A DNA stretch of 64,000 nt from Vicingaceae bacterium. Lineage in GTDB: Bacteria > Bacteroidota > Bacteroidia > Flavobacteriales_E > Vicingaceae. Each line of letters begins with the position of its first letter. The stretch's first letter is position 1. Both the position numbers and the translations under genes were made by a program. Of this stretch, positions 21,891 through 32,200 are shown one piece after another. The notes beneath the pieces are model-generated. The model was not told the origin of the DNA and searched no databases. It saw only the letters and a list, made by a program, of their open reading frames with translations. Location of the stretch: positions 1-64,000 of the forward strand of contig JAHYJH010000001.1 of assembly GCA_019429185.1 (NCBI GenBank), read 5' to 3'.

Positions 21891-22040
21891 GATGTACGAC
21901 ACCACGAAGCACCGTAGGTAAATTTCCTTTTTACTATTTTTCATCAATGAATAGGAACAGCGAGGCTTTAAACTTTTTCTTTTTGCTTAATCAAAAAGAA
22001 ACAAAAAAAATCAAGACTGCTGATAAATTTCTTGTTTAAT
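21891..22040. repeat. dispersed repeat family B, copy 1
   Basis: GTACGAC...CTTTTTACTATTTTTCATC...TTAATCAAAAAGAAACAAAA..ATCAAGACTGCTGATAAA, shared with 42511-42640. Confidence 0.75.
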
Positions 22041-22061
22041 TCGTTCTATGTTCTAATACTT

Positions 22062-22130
22062 CTTTTGCATATGACTGATTTGCCAACGATGGGAGTTATG
22101 CTTCGTTGGCAAATCAGTCATATACAAAAG
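22062..22130. repeat. 28-bp inverted repeat, 13-nt loop
   Basis: cttttgcatatgactgatttgccaacga / tcgttggcaaatcagtcatatacaaaag, one mismatch. Confidence 0.9.
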
Positions 22131-22384
22131 AAAAAGGTGTCGCAAATATTGTGTTCAACAAAATTGTCGGTAGCCTGCAAAATATAGTTAGCAGCAAAAA
22201 CATGGAAACCAGACTAAAAAAGTGGCGTAGTGGTGCAGAAGCAATAATATCCAACATAAAACGGGGCTTCAACTTGGTACGCTGCACATGGAAAGGTTGG
22301 AACCGTTTTGTAGCAAAAGTACTATGGAGCGTGATTGCATACAATATCAGGGTAATGACAGCCCATATAGTGAAACTGGTTTAA
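22106..22384 (+). pseudogene. C-terminal fragment of a DDE-type IS transposase (ISNCY/IS1182-like)
   Basis: KKWRSGAEAIISNIKRGFNLVRCTWKGWNRFVAKVLWSVIAYNIRVM matches the pattern of DDE transposase C-termini; catalytic N-terminal part absent. Confidence 0.7.
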
Positions 22385-22639
22385 ATATACCAGTTCACAT
22401 AAACCATATACAAGCGTGTATGGTATGGGAAAGATATGTTCAATAATTTTAAAATGAGAGAAAAAAACAGATAAAAATGATAAAAACAAAAAAAATGGAC
22501 TAATAGAAAAAAATTACAGAAATTAGCCCCAAAAAACTGGCTGGAATAAAATTCCAAAAGGAAAAAATTGAAAAAAAATCGGACTTTACAGACTCACTCT
22601 AATTAGAGTCTTCTATGTTGTAATCCAAGTTTCAGGACA

Positions 22640-23040
22640 CTTTTTTTAATAATTATTTTTAACTTTACCATTGTAAATCTGAAGAGGAATTGAGCTCTGC
22701 TGGAGAGCAACTCAACAGCAATAAGGTTTATGACGTGGAATGTTTAGATAAAGCCCTTTAATCGGGGCTTTATTTTTTTAAACATTCTATGTCAAATATG
22801 GCTAATAAAAACTCATTCCTCTTTCAAAGATTTACTATACTATTGTAATGTAATGTAATGAACCAAATCTATAAAAACATCCTTCTATCAGCAGAACCGT
22901 ATTAATTGCGGGCTGCATTGCCGTGCTTTAATTTTTATAGTAAGTGAGCTGCGGCCTGTCAGAAGCAGATTCCAAAATAGTTGGAACTGCAAGACACTAA
23001 TAGCAGTCTCACTTTTGAAGGTGTTTTTTATAGAGGTTCA
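22640..23040 (-). ncRNA. candidate bridge-RNA region of the IS110/IS1111-type element
   Basis: About 400 nt non-coding segment 3' of the recombinase and inside the element, with several imperfect hairpins (e.g. tgacgtggaatgttta...ataaagccc...gggctttat...taaacattctatgtca). Confidence 0.45.
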
Positions 23041-23042
23041 TT

Positions 23043-24119
23043 TTATTTAACCACTGCGGATACATAATTTTTTTTATTTTTTAATACATATCTAACTCTA
23101 TTCAGTAATTTTTTTGCTATCCTTACTATTGCTTTAGTGGGTTCCATTCGTTTACAATAATCATGATAGCTTTTTGTTAATGCCGGATCAAGACGTGCTG
23201 CTATCCAAGCACTTTCAATAATTGCACCACGCAAAACACTGTGACCTCTGCGTGTGATATTGCCCACAACATCGTTCTCCCCACTTGAATGGATCGATGG
23301 AATTAAACCGATAAACCCACATAGTTTGTCAAAACTTTCAAAACGATTTATTGTTTCAAGTTCTGTTAATATTATCATTGCTGTCAATAAACCAATTCCT
23401 GGAACACTTCGTAATAATGTTACTTGCTCCAAATATTCTTTTGTTTTTGACAATGCTGTAATTTGTTTTGTAACACGTAAAACAGATGCTCTTAAATCTA
23501 TACTCGCTCCAACTATTGCATTCAGAGCGTCTTTTCCACTTTGCTCAGTCATTTCAATAGCGTTCAGCCAGTTTATAAATTTCTTTGACCAAACAGTTTG
23601 TTTTGAAAAAGATTCAGGTATCTCAATTCCATGAAAGTATAAAAAAGATTTTGTGCGGTTTTTATTTCGAACTAAATCCTTTACCAACGCTGACCTTGTT
23701 CGCAGTAAACTCCTATCATCAAGTGTCTTTAGGCATGGAACGTGAATAGCAACCAAATCTCCACTCCTTAATGATCTTGCTATTTTCCTACTATCTCTAG
23801 CATCTTCTTTTTGAACCTTTTCCTTATCCGTTGTTGGTATATCTGCCGGGTTCACTACGATGGAATTAATCCCATAAGATTTTAATTTATTATGTATCCA
23901 ATAACCACAAAAGCCTGCCTCATAAGCTGAATGATAAGTCCCTCCGGGAAAATTTTTTACCAAATAGTCCTTTAACAATTCCGGTTTAGGAGATTGTGAA
24001 AATGTTTTATGAGTAAGTTTTTCTGTCATAATTGTTACTTTCCAACTTTTCAAATGTACGTCAAAACCTACATAAATGTTTTGTCCTTTAAAATCTAATT
24101 TGTTACTTTGTGTTTGCAT
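23043..24119 (-). CDS. IS110 family RNA-guided recombinase/transposase
   Basis: N-terminal DEDD residues in VGFDVH, YEAGFCGYWI, KEDARDSRK; C-terminal SVPGIGLLTAMIILTE and TRRGHSVLRGAIIESAW. Confidence 0.93.
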   Translation of the reverse strand: MQTQSNKLDFKGQNIYVGFDVHLKSWKVTIMTEKLTHKTFSQSPKPELLKDYLVKNFPGGTYHSAYEAGFCGYWIHNKLKSYGINSIVVNPADIPTTDKEKVQKEDARDSRKIARSLRSGDLVAIHVPCLKTLDDRSLLRTRSALVKDLVRNKNRTKSFLYFHGIEIPESFSKQTVWSKKFINWLNAIEMTEQSGKDALNAIVGASIDLRASVLRVTKQITALSKTKEYLEQVTLLRSVPGIGLLTAMIILTELETINRFESFDKLCGFIGLIPSIHSSGENDVVGNITRRGHSVLRGAIIESAWIAARLDPALTKSYHDYCKRMEPTKAIVRIAKKLLNRVRYVLKNKKNYVSAVVK

Positions 24120-24210
24120 AAGTTTCTAGTTTTTATAGTTTATAGAATTGATATCATAAAACTAATAATTTCCTGAAACTTGTGCTTTATTTTACAAACA
24201 TACGGCCTGT

Positions 24211-25215
24211 ATGGAAGTCACTGGAGTATATCACGAAAATTGTGCCTTATTTCTTTATCAGCAAGGTTTTTCTGTGTCTATTATTCTTGCGAATAAAGCA
24301 AAAAGATATTTACAATCTTTAGGGCTTAAATCAAAAACTGATTCGATTGATGCAAAAGGACTTGCACAAATGGGAGCGGAACAATGTCTTAAAAAGTGGC
24401 AACCATTAGGGGCGTTTTTTTACAAACTTCGTTCTTTAACTAGACAGCACCAAAATTTGCAAGAAATGAAAACCTCTGTAAGAAATCAAATTCACGCACT
24501 CGAACACGGAATGTATTTAGAAAAAACCGTTTTAAAGCAGCTAAAAGCAAGTGTAAAATTGATTGAAAAACAATTAACAGAACTAGAAACAGATATAAAA
24601 AAAGCACTACATTCAGAGCCGTCTATATTTCAAAAAGTAGAGCATATTTGTAAAATTAAAGGCGTAGGCATCTTAACTGTAGCTACTATTTTAGTTGAAA
24701 CCAATGGGTTTGAATTGTTTGAGAACAATAAACAATTAGTGAGTTATGCAGGATATGACGTAGTAGCAAATCAATCGGGAAAACATACTGGCAAAACAAG
24801 AATATCTAAAAAAGGAAACAGCAGAATTAGACGTTGTTTATTTATGCCTGCTTTTTGTGTTGTAACTGCTAAAACAAAAGTGTTTTTTAACTTATATCAA
24901 AGAACATTTGAAAAACACGGCATAAAAATGAAAAGTTATGTTGCTGTACAAAAAAAATTACTAACAACCATTTATGCTTTATGGAAAAAGAACGAAGCCT
25001 TTGACGAAAATTATTGTCAAAAAGAAAAAGTTAATATCCAAGTGAAGGAACAGGAGCTTACCTCTCTGCTCGGCTCTGAAAGAGCCGAAAAAAATAGCCA
25101 AACTAAAAGTCTGGCTACACAAGGTAAACATCCAGTGAGTGATCACAGTTTGCTTCCTCTCTGCAAGGGCAAAGATAAGAAAAAAATAAAAATTAAGGTA
25201 CTTGAAAAAAATTGA
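24211..25215 (+). pseudogene. 5'-truncated second IS110 family transposase
   Basis: Begins at CMEVTGVYHENCALFLYQQGF; lacks the N-terminal GxDVSK-type block; retains KSKTDSIDAKGLAQ and ISKKGNSRIRRCLFMPA. Confidence 0.85.
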
Positions 25216-25301
25216 ATTTTTAATGTTCTTATAAAATCAATTTTTTTCTAAAATTTATTATTACTTTTCGGAAATGAAACGAGCCATGAGTAAAAATTTC
25301 T

Positions 25302-25370
25302 CACACAGGGAGATGATTATAGGCTTTGTGTGATGGAAATTCTCCCCCTTTTGGGGAGTTAGAGGGGGTT
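25302..25370. repeat. dispersed repeat family C, copy 1
   Basis: cacacagggagatgattataggctttgtgtgatggaaattctccccc; reverse-complement relatives at 39718-39809 and 44121-44175. Confidence 0.7.
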
Positions 25371-25394
25371 AACAATAAATATAAACACGTGAAA

Positions 25395-26957
25395 ATGAGA
25401 TTATTATTTTTCCTTTTATTTGTAGTTCAATTTGCTTTTTCCCAAAAGCTACATTACGAATTACCTGAAAATGCAAGCAAAATGTATAACAATGGTAATT
25501 TCCTCAAAGCAAAAGAATTATACAGAGAATTATACAAAAAAAATCAAAAAAATTTAGAATATAAATTTCGTTTTGGAGTGAGTTTAATCAATACCTATGA
25601 ATGGGATGATGGAGTTGCGATGTTAGAACAAGTTTCTAAAAAAGTGGAAGCTCCAAAAGAAGTTTGGTTTCATTTAGGAAGAGGTTATCACCTAACCAAT
25701 AGATATGATTTAGCCATAAAAACATTAAAGAAATACATACAATTCAAAGATAATTCTTCTTTAACAGCACAAAGCAACAAAATAATCGAAATGTGCGAAA
25801 ATGCTAAAGAACTGGTTAAGAAACCATTGAATGTGTCTTTTGAAAACCTTGGTAAAAGTGTAAATTCGAAAGGAAAAGAATATTTGCCCTTTGTTTCACC
25901 AAATGAAGATCAGGTTATTTTTTCAACACGAAGAGAAGGCACAACAGGGAAAATTTATGACTTAGAAGGGTATTACACCGCTGATATTTATGTTTCATCT
26001 TTTAAAAGTACAAAATGGAGTAAAACTAGGAGTTATGGTTATCCCAATTCTTATGGAAATGAGCAAGTAGCTGGTTATTCTGAAAATGGAAAATATATTT
26101 TCTTTTATTTAGATAATCCTAAAGATAAAAACCAATTACATTTGGCTGAAAGAGGGAAAAAGTCCTTTGGAAAATCACAGAAAATAGAAAACAAACACAT
26201 TAATGAAAAAAGTTCAAAACAACCAACAGCAACAATTTCTAATGATGGTATGGCAATGATTTTTACAAGCGATAGAAGCGGAGGAAAAGGAGGCTTTGAT
26301 TTATACCTTGTAAAAAAACTACCTAATGGAAAATGGGCAGAGCCTACTAATTTAGGTGATGAAATTAATACCTCAGAAGATGAAAACTATCCTTATCTTA
26401 CTGATGATGGAAATACGCTCTATTTTGCATCAAAAGGGCATAAAAGCATTGGTGGATATGATATTTTTAAATCAGAATGGAATGAAGATAGTCAAAAATG
26501 GTCAACTCCTAAAAACTTAGGTTACCCAATAAATACTCCAGATGATAATATGAGTATATGCTTCACCGACAACAAAAAAATAGCCTATGTTTCTGCTTAT
26601 AGGAAAGATTCTGAAGGCGATTTAGACATTTATAGAGTGCATTTTAAAGATGATGATGAACAACTAACTACTGTAAAAGGAATTGTTTTTAGTAAAGACT
26701 CAACGGTTGTAAATTTTCCATTAACCATTGAAGCATTCAATGAAACAACAGGTGATTTACAAGGAATTTTTGAAGTTAATAAAACAAAAGGTTCTTATAT
26801 CATGATATTACCTCCAAATAAATATGTGTTGAAAATTGCAACACCAACGGGAGAAACTATTGAAAGAAAAATTTGGATAAAAGATGATAAAAGCTATAAA
26901 AATGAAATAGAACAAAATTTTATAATTGAAAAACTGAAACTACTAAATGAAAAATAA
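25395..26957 (+). CDS. TPR and PD40 (WD40-like beta-propeller) protein
   Basis: Signal peptide MRLLFFLLFVVQFAFSQ, TPR-like region, repeated IFTSDRSGGKGGFDLYL / LYFASKGHKSIGGYDIF motifs; ORF track start 25326 is upstream of the signal peptide. Confidence 0.8.
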   Translation: MRLLFFLLFVVQFAFSQKLHYELPENASKMYNNGNFLKAKELYRELYKKNQKNLEYKFRFGVSLINTYEWDDGVAMLEQVSKKVEAPKEVWFHLGRGYHLTNRYDLAIKTLKKYIQFKDNSSLTAQSNKIIEMCENAKELVKKPLNVSFENLGKSVNSKGKEYLPFVSPNEDQVIFSTRREGTTGKIYDLEGYYTADIYVSSFKSTKWSKTRSYGYPNSYGNEQVAGYSENGKYIFFYLDNPKDKNQLHLAERGKKSFGKSQKIENKHINEKSSKQPTATISNDGMAMIFTSDRSGGKGGFDLYLVKKLPNGKWAEPTNLGDEINTSEDENYPYLTDDGNTLYFASKGHKSIGGYDIFKSEWNEDSQKWSTPKNLGYPINTPDDNMSICFTDNKKIAYVSAYRKDSEGDLDIYRVHFKDDDEQLTTVKGIVFSKDSTVVNFPLTIEAFNETTGDLQGIFEVNKTKGSYIMILPPNKYVLKIATPTGETIERKIWIKDDKSYKNEIEQNFIIEKLKLLNEK

Positions 26958-27657
26958 CGCAACCCAACATATTGAAATACTATTTGAAGACAACCACATT
27001 ATAGCCGTTAATAAAAAATCGGGAGATATTGTTCAAGGAGATAAAACAGGCGATAAACCATTGAGTGATTATGTGAAAGCATACATCAAAGAAGTTTACA
27101 ATAAACCCAGTGAAGTATTTTTGGGGACAGTTCATAGAATTGACAGACCAACAAGCGGCATTGTGCTTTTTGCAAAAACAAGCAAAGCATTAGCTCGATT
27201 AAATCAACTATTTCAGGATAAAGAAGTGCAGAAAACCTATTGGGCAATAGTTAAAAACAAACCAGCAAAAAATGAAGATACTCTTGTTCATTTTTTAATT
27301 AAAAATGAACAAAAAAATAAAGCAACAGCTAAATTAACTGATTTTAATGGAGCAAAAAGGGCTGAATTAACCTATAAAGTGATTCATCAATTTGAAAATT
27401 ATTTTTTATTAGAAATTCATCCAAAAACAGGCAGACATCATCAAATTAGAGTGCAGTTAGCATCAATAGGATGTCCAATTAAAGGAGATTTAAAATATGG
27501 TTCTCCTCGTTCAAACCCCGATGCATCCATAAGTTTACACGCTCGAAAAATAAATTTCATCCATCCAGTTAAAAATGAACCAGTAGAAATTATTGCTCCT
27601 GCTCCAAATGCCGATGGATTATGGCGAGAAGCTAATGAACTATTTGCTATAAAATAA
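26947..27657 (+). CDS. RluA family pseudouridine synthase
   Basis: VHRIDRPTSGIVLFAKTSKALARL, KTGRHHQIRVQLA. Confidence 0.92.
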   Translation: MKNNATQHIEILFEDNHIIAVNKKSGDIVQGDKTGDKPLSDYVKAYIKEVYNKPSEVFLGTVHRIDRPTSGIVLFAKTSKALARLNQLFQDKEVQKTYWAIVKNKPAKNEDTLVHFLIKNEQKNKATAKLTDFNGAKRAELTYKVIHQFENYFLLEIHPKTGRHHQIRVQLASIGCPIKGDLKYGSPRSNPDASISLHARKINFIHPVKNEPVEIIAPAPNADGLWREANELFAIK

Positions 27658-27765
27658 TTTATCTTAGGAAATCAATTTTAAACAGTATTATTTTAGTTAA
27701 AATTTTATTGTATTAACACTATTAATTGTATCTTTAAACTTAATTATTAATTAAAAAATTATTTT

Positions 27766-29022
27766 ATGAAAAAAATTTACCTTCTATTGGGTTTGATATC
27801 CATAATATCTATTCAGTTAATGGCTCAATGCAACAGCCGATATCAAACCAATATTTTTACTAATGTTGATGTAACTACCGTTCAATATGGCAGTAATATG
27901 AACTTAAATAATGCAAATGTTGATTTGTATATGGATATTTATCAACCTCAAGGTGATGTTGAAACCAATCGTCCGTTAGTTATTTTTGCACATGGAGGCT
28001 CTTTTTCTGGAGGCTCAAGAAATTCACCTGAAATTGTTTTTATGGCAACTGAATTAGCCAAAAAGGGATATGTATGTGCTTCTATATCTTATCGATTGGC
28101 TCCAAGTGCCTTTTCATTGATAGCAGAAGAAACAACCATTAAAGTTGTTTTTATGGCAATTCAAGATGGCAAAGCTGCAATTCGATTTTTTAAACAAGAT
28201 GCAGCTAATGCAAATACATATAAAATTAATCCTGAACAAATTTTTATGGGAGGAACTTCTGCAGGAGGTATTTTAGCTTATAATTTAGCTTATGGAGATA
28301 CAATCACTAAATTAAGTTCACAATGGCAAACATGGGTAAACCAAGTTGGTGGAATTGAAGGCAATAGTGGTAATCCAGGATATTGTTCAAGAGTAAATGG
28401 AACTTTTGGATTTGCTGGGGGCGTTGCAGATACAGTTTGGATAAATGACAACGATGTACCTTTATATGCCACTCATTCTTATGATGATCAAACTGTTAAA
28501 TTTGGATATGGAAAACCATTAAATGGATTTACTCCTGTTTTTCTTTATGGAAGTGGTCCTATTAATATTCGTATGGACAATTTAAATACGTATAATGAAT
28601 TAGATGATTATGCTGGTTCAGACCATCCTCCTTTTGTTAATTCTACTCCAATTCTTAATACAACTAACGATAATTTAACAACCTTTCTTTTTAATATTTT
28701 AGATTGCAATCCATCCAATTTCAAAAAACCGAATCAAAAAGATTGTAGCACATTTACAGTAGGAATAGCTGAAAATAAATTAACTTCTACTTTTTCTGCT
28801 TATCCAAATCCAGCAGAAGATTTTATAACGATTGATTTATCAGAAAATCTAACAGAAATTGTAAAGATTTCAGTAATTAATTCTGTTGGTCAGCTTGTTA
28901 TTTCTGAGCAAACTCAAAACCGTTTTCATAAGTTAGACTTGCTTCATCTTCCAAAAGGAGCTTATGTTGTTCAGGTAATAGGTTCAAAAAAATACACGAA
29001 TAAATTGATTATTAAGAAGTAA
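27766..29022 (+). CDS. alpha/beta hydrolase with T9SS type A sorting domain
   Basis: VIFAHGGSFSGGSR, GGTSAGG nucleophile elbow, C-terminal FSAYPNPAEDFITIDL...KGAYVVQVIGSKKYTNKLIIKK. Confidence 0.87.
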   Translation: MKKIYLLLGLISIISIQLMAQCNSRYQTNIFTNVDVTTVQYGSNMNLNNANVDLYMDIYQPQGDVETNRPLVIFAHGGSFSGGSRNSPEIVFMATELAKKGYVCASISYRLAPSAFSLIAEETTIKVVFMAIQDGKAAIRFFKQDAANANTYKINPEQIFMGGTSAGGILAYNLAYGDTITKLSSQWQTWVNQVGGIEGNSGNPGYCSRVNGTFGFAGGVADTVWINDNDVPLYATHSYDDQTVKFGYGKPLNGFTPVFLYGSGPINIRMDNLNTYNELDDYAGSDHPPFVNSTPILNTTNDNLTTFLFNILDCNPSNFKKPNQKDCSTFTVGIAENKLTSTFSAYPNPAEDFITIDLSENLTEIVKISVINSVGQLVISEQTQNRFHKLDLLHLPKGAYVVQVIGSKKYTNKLIIKK

Positions 29023-29136
29023 TACCATTTTAACTTTTTAATGCCGCTTAGGTATTTCCTAAAGTATAATGCCGATGTAGATTTTAAGGAGCTTTTATGC
29101 TACATTTAAAATCACATCGATATAAGAAATTTAGAT

Positions 29137-29176
29137 AAAAAAAGCCTTGAATTTTTAATTTCAAGGCTTTTTTATT
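29137..29176. terminator. bidirectional terminator between convergent genes
   Basis: AAAAAAAGCCTTGAA-TTTTTAA-TTTCAAGGCTTTTTT. Confidence 0.8.
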
Positions 29177-29219
29177 AAGTTAGGATGAGTTAGTAAAATT
29201 TCTATAAACTTCCTAAACC

Positions 29220-32200
29220 TTACTTTTTCACCATTTTTTTGGTAGCAATGAGTTTGCCATCAGCAATAAGCGAATAAGTATAAATCCCTTTTTCAAGGTT
29301 TTCGCCATATACAGTAAGTGTTCCATTACCACGCTCGTTGATGTTTACTTCATTGATGATACGTCCGTTCATATCATAGAACAACATTTTAGCATTCAAC
29401 ACATCCTCAGGTAGCACATAGTTAATTTGTGTACTTTCCGCAAAAGGATTTGGAAGATTTTGCTGAAGAATGATTGCGTTTATGTTTTCTAATTTAACGC
29501 TTTGGGTTGTTCTGTCATTATTGGACTCGTTATTCATTGTTCTATTGTTTCCAGTACAAATATTGGCACTTTCTATACAAGCTTCTAAATAAGCCAATCT
29601 TGCTTCAAGGTTATTGATAATAGAATCTTTTGCTATAATTTTATCATCCAATTCTTTCACACTTTCAACCAAAAGAGGAGCAACACGATCATAATTTACG
29701 TGTACTAAATTAGAATCATCAACAAAAGTTAACAAAGGTTCTACGGCAGCAACTTCCTGAGCAATAAAACCAATGTGTTCTAAACTATCCAACTCCATGT
29801 TGTTTTGAGCAGAAGTACTCCAAGCGTAAGAAACGCCACGCATTTGTTTTACTTTTGCCAACGAACCATTTAATGTTTGCACGTTGGTTTTTACTGTTTG
29901 GTCGGATAAAGTAGATTTATCAATTTTTGCATTAATTTCATTCACAGCCTGAACTGTAATAGGAATTAACGAGTTGTAGTTTAATGATTTATAATCAACA
30001 GCAGGATAAATGATGTTTCCTAAACTATCTAATTTTTCAGGCATATGTGATTGATGTATTAATTCGGGCAATACCTGTTCTACTTCTTGAGCGATAAAAC
30101 CATATTGCAATCTTTCTTCAAAATTAAATTGAGGGAAATTGGCAGTATCCATTTGGTAAGTATGTGGTCTTAGTTTTCTTAAAATATCTGTTGCACCTTT
30201 AATATTTTCAACATCGGTTTTAAACATTTGGTCGGAGATTAGAACACCATTAATAATTTCTACATTACCGTTAAAAAAACCAGCTCTATTTGTAGCAGAA
30301 CCTCCAGAAGCACTAGCATAGATTCCATAACTATTAACAGTAGTACCTGCTGACATAAACAAACCTGCAATGTTTTGATTAGATGGTGTAAAAGCTGAAA
30401 AAGCGATGCCTTGAACTCCAGTATTTGTAGAAGTGGCATTACTTGCCTGAGAGATGATGCCTTGATTTGCACCAGAAGGACCGTTAGCAAGAAAATCACC
30501 AGCAGTTGAACTAGCAGAAATGTTTGATATGGAGTTAATAACTCTTGCCCTAACACCAATATTAATTGTTGAGTTTCTAGCTCTAAATTCACCACCGATA
30601 TTTGTTGTTTTTAATGTGGGATCCTGAATACCTATCGCTTCAGCAAAAATTCCACGAAAAGTTAAGAAAGGTACACTAGCAACATCTTCGTTTGAAAAAC
30701 CACCAGCAATGGTATTTACTCCAACGAGAGCTCCTGCATTTTGATAACTATTAAATTTAGCAGGTAATATAGTTGAACAAGGTGTACCTACAGAAACACT
30801 ATTCGTATTAGGCAAGCCATTTCCACTAAAATAATAGTTAAAGTTGTTTAAAGGTACTTCATAACTACCTATTAAAGGATTTTGAGGGTCGGAACAATAA
30901 TTACCAACACCACCACCAAAATCACTAATAGACCTCCAATGCACCCGATTATGGTCGTTGCTGTCAATAACCAATACTTGCAATAAGGTAGTATCTTCGG
31001 TTACGTGTCTGATTCTCAAATCTCCATCAATATCTAATTTAGCATCTACCACATCGGCAGGAGCGGTGTTGGGTCCCGTAGGAGAGAAATTACCTATGCC
31101 CATCATACCATAATTTGGAGTTGGAAGTGTGCTGGCTTTTTTTGGGTCGAAACGAGCTACTTCTAACCCACTGGCTACAGCTCCACCATTCGGATTAGAT
31201 GAGGCTAAATTTTCAGTAAAAATAAATCGTAGGTTATCAAGTGAGTCGCTACCCCAGTTTACAACAGCATCTTGAGTTGATCCTTCATTTTTTAAGCCAA
31301 CATATATGTTGTCGATATCATCACTTGTAAAAGTACCTACATTCATCCAATCCCTCCAACCATCGTTGTTTGTATTTACGGTATTATGCCCCAAATGCAA
31401 TAAACTTAATGGGCGAGTAATTGGATTGTTAGGGTCAAGGCTAATGGCTACTCGAGTAATCTCGCCATTTAAACCAGCAGGATTGTTTACACCATAACCA
31501 CCACTTGCCAAATTGGTTGGTGCCGAAATGGAGGTAATACGCATACGCTCTAAGGTGTTACCTGTTGCAATGTTTATGTTGTTGGTGTTGACATCGGTAG
31601 AAAACAATAAATGTCTGGTTTCTTGGTTATACATCAAGGCATTTCCATTCATAAAAGGATTTTGTTCACCTCTAATTCCTATTCTTAATCCATCATTAAC
31701 TGTTTCTTCTGTTCCTGTGTTTATTAAATCATCTCTATTGGTATATTGCGTATAAACCGAGCGTAATTTCATTAAACTAAGATGTTGTAAAGAAGCTGGT
31801 CTTACATAGTTGGGATTGGATTGAACTACACCAAATACGGGTCCTAAACCAAAATCTCCTGAACCAGTAAACCGAGCAAGATGACGACCATCTAAATCGT
31901 TATAAACATCAAAATCATCGTCAATAGTTGTGTTCCCATTTCCAGTAACTGTAAAACGAAAAACAATATCATCTGGACCAAAACTTGCTAGAGGGTCATT
32001 GCTCATATTAATAACCATCTCGTTGATGTTTCCAGGTGGAAAAACAGAGCGTAGCCCAACATAACCCAAATCTATTTGGTCGCTAAAAGTTATCCCTGTT
32101 CGCATCCACGGACGATAACCTCCTGCAAATACAAAAGAATTGAAACCAGTTCTACCGTTTAAGTGTAACAAAGAGAAAGGACCTCTTTGATCCCAAAGAC

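Larger units (their letters stand above)
22626..24182 (-). mobile_element. IS110-family (IS1111-type) insertion sequence with 12-bp subterminal inverted repeats
   Basis: caagtttcagga at 22626-22637 and tcctgaaacttg at 24171-24182 flank a complete IS110-type recombinase. Confidence 0.8.

Noticed and set aside
22750-22800. Stand-alone terminator for a gene in the IS region
   Set aside because: Lies inside the IS110-type element's non-coding region and is better treated as part of its structured RNA region.
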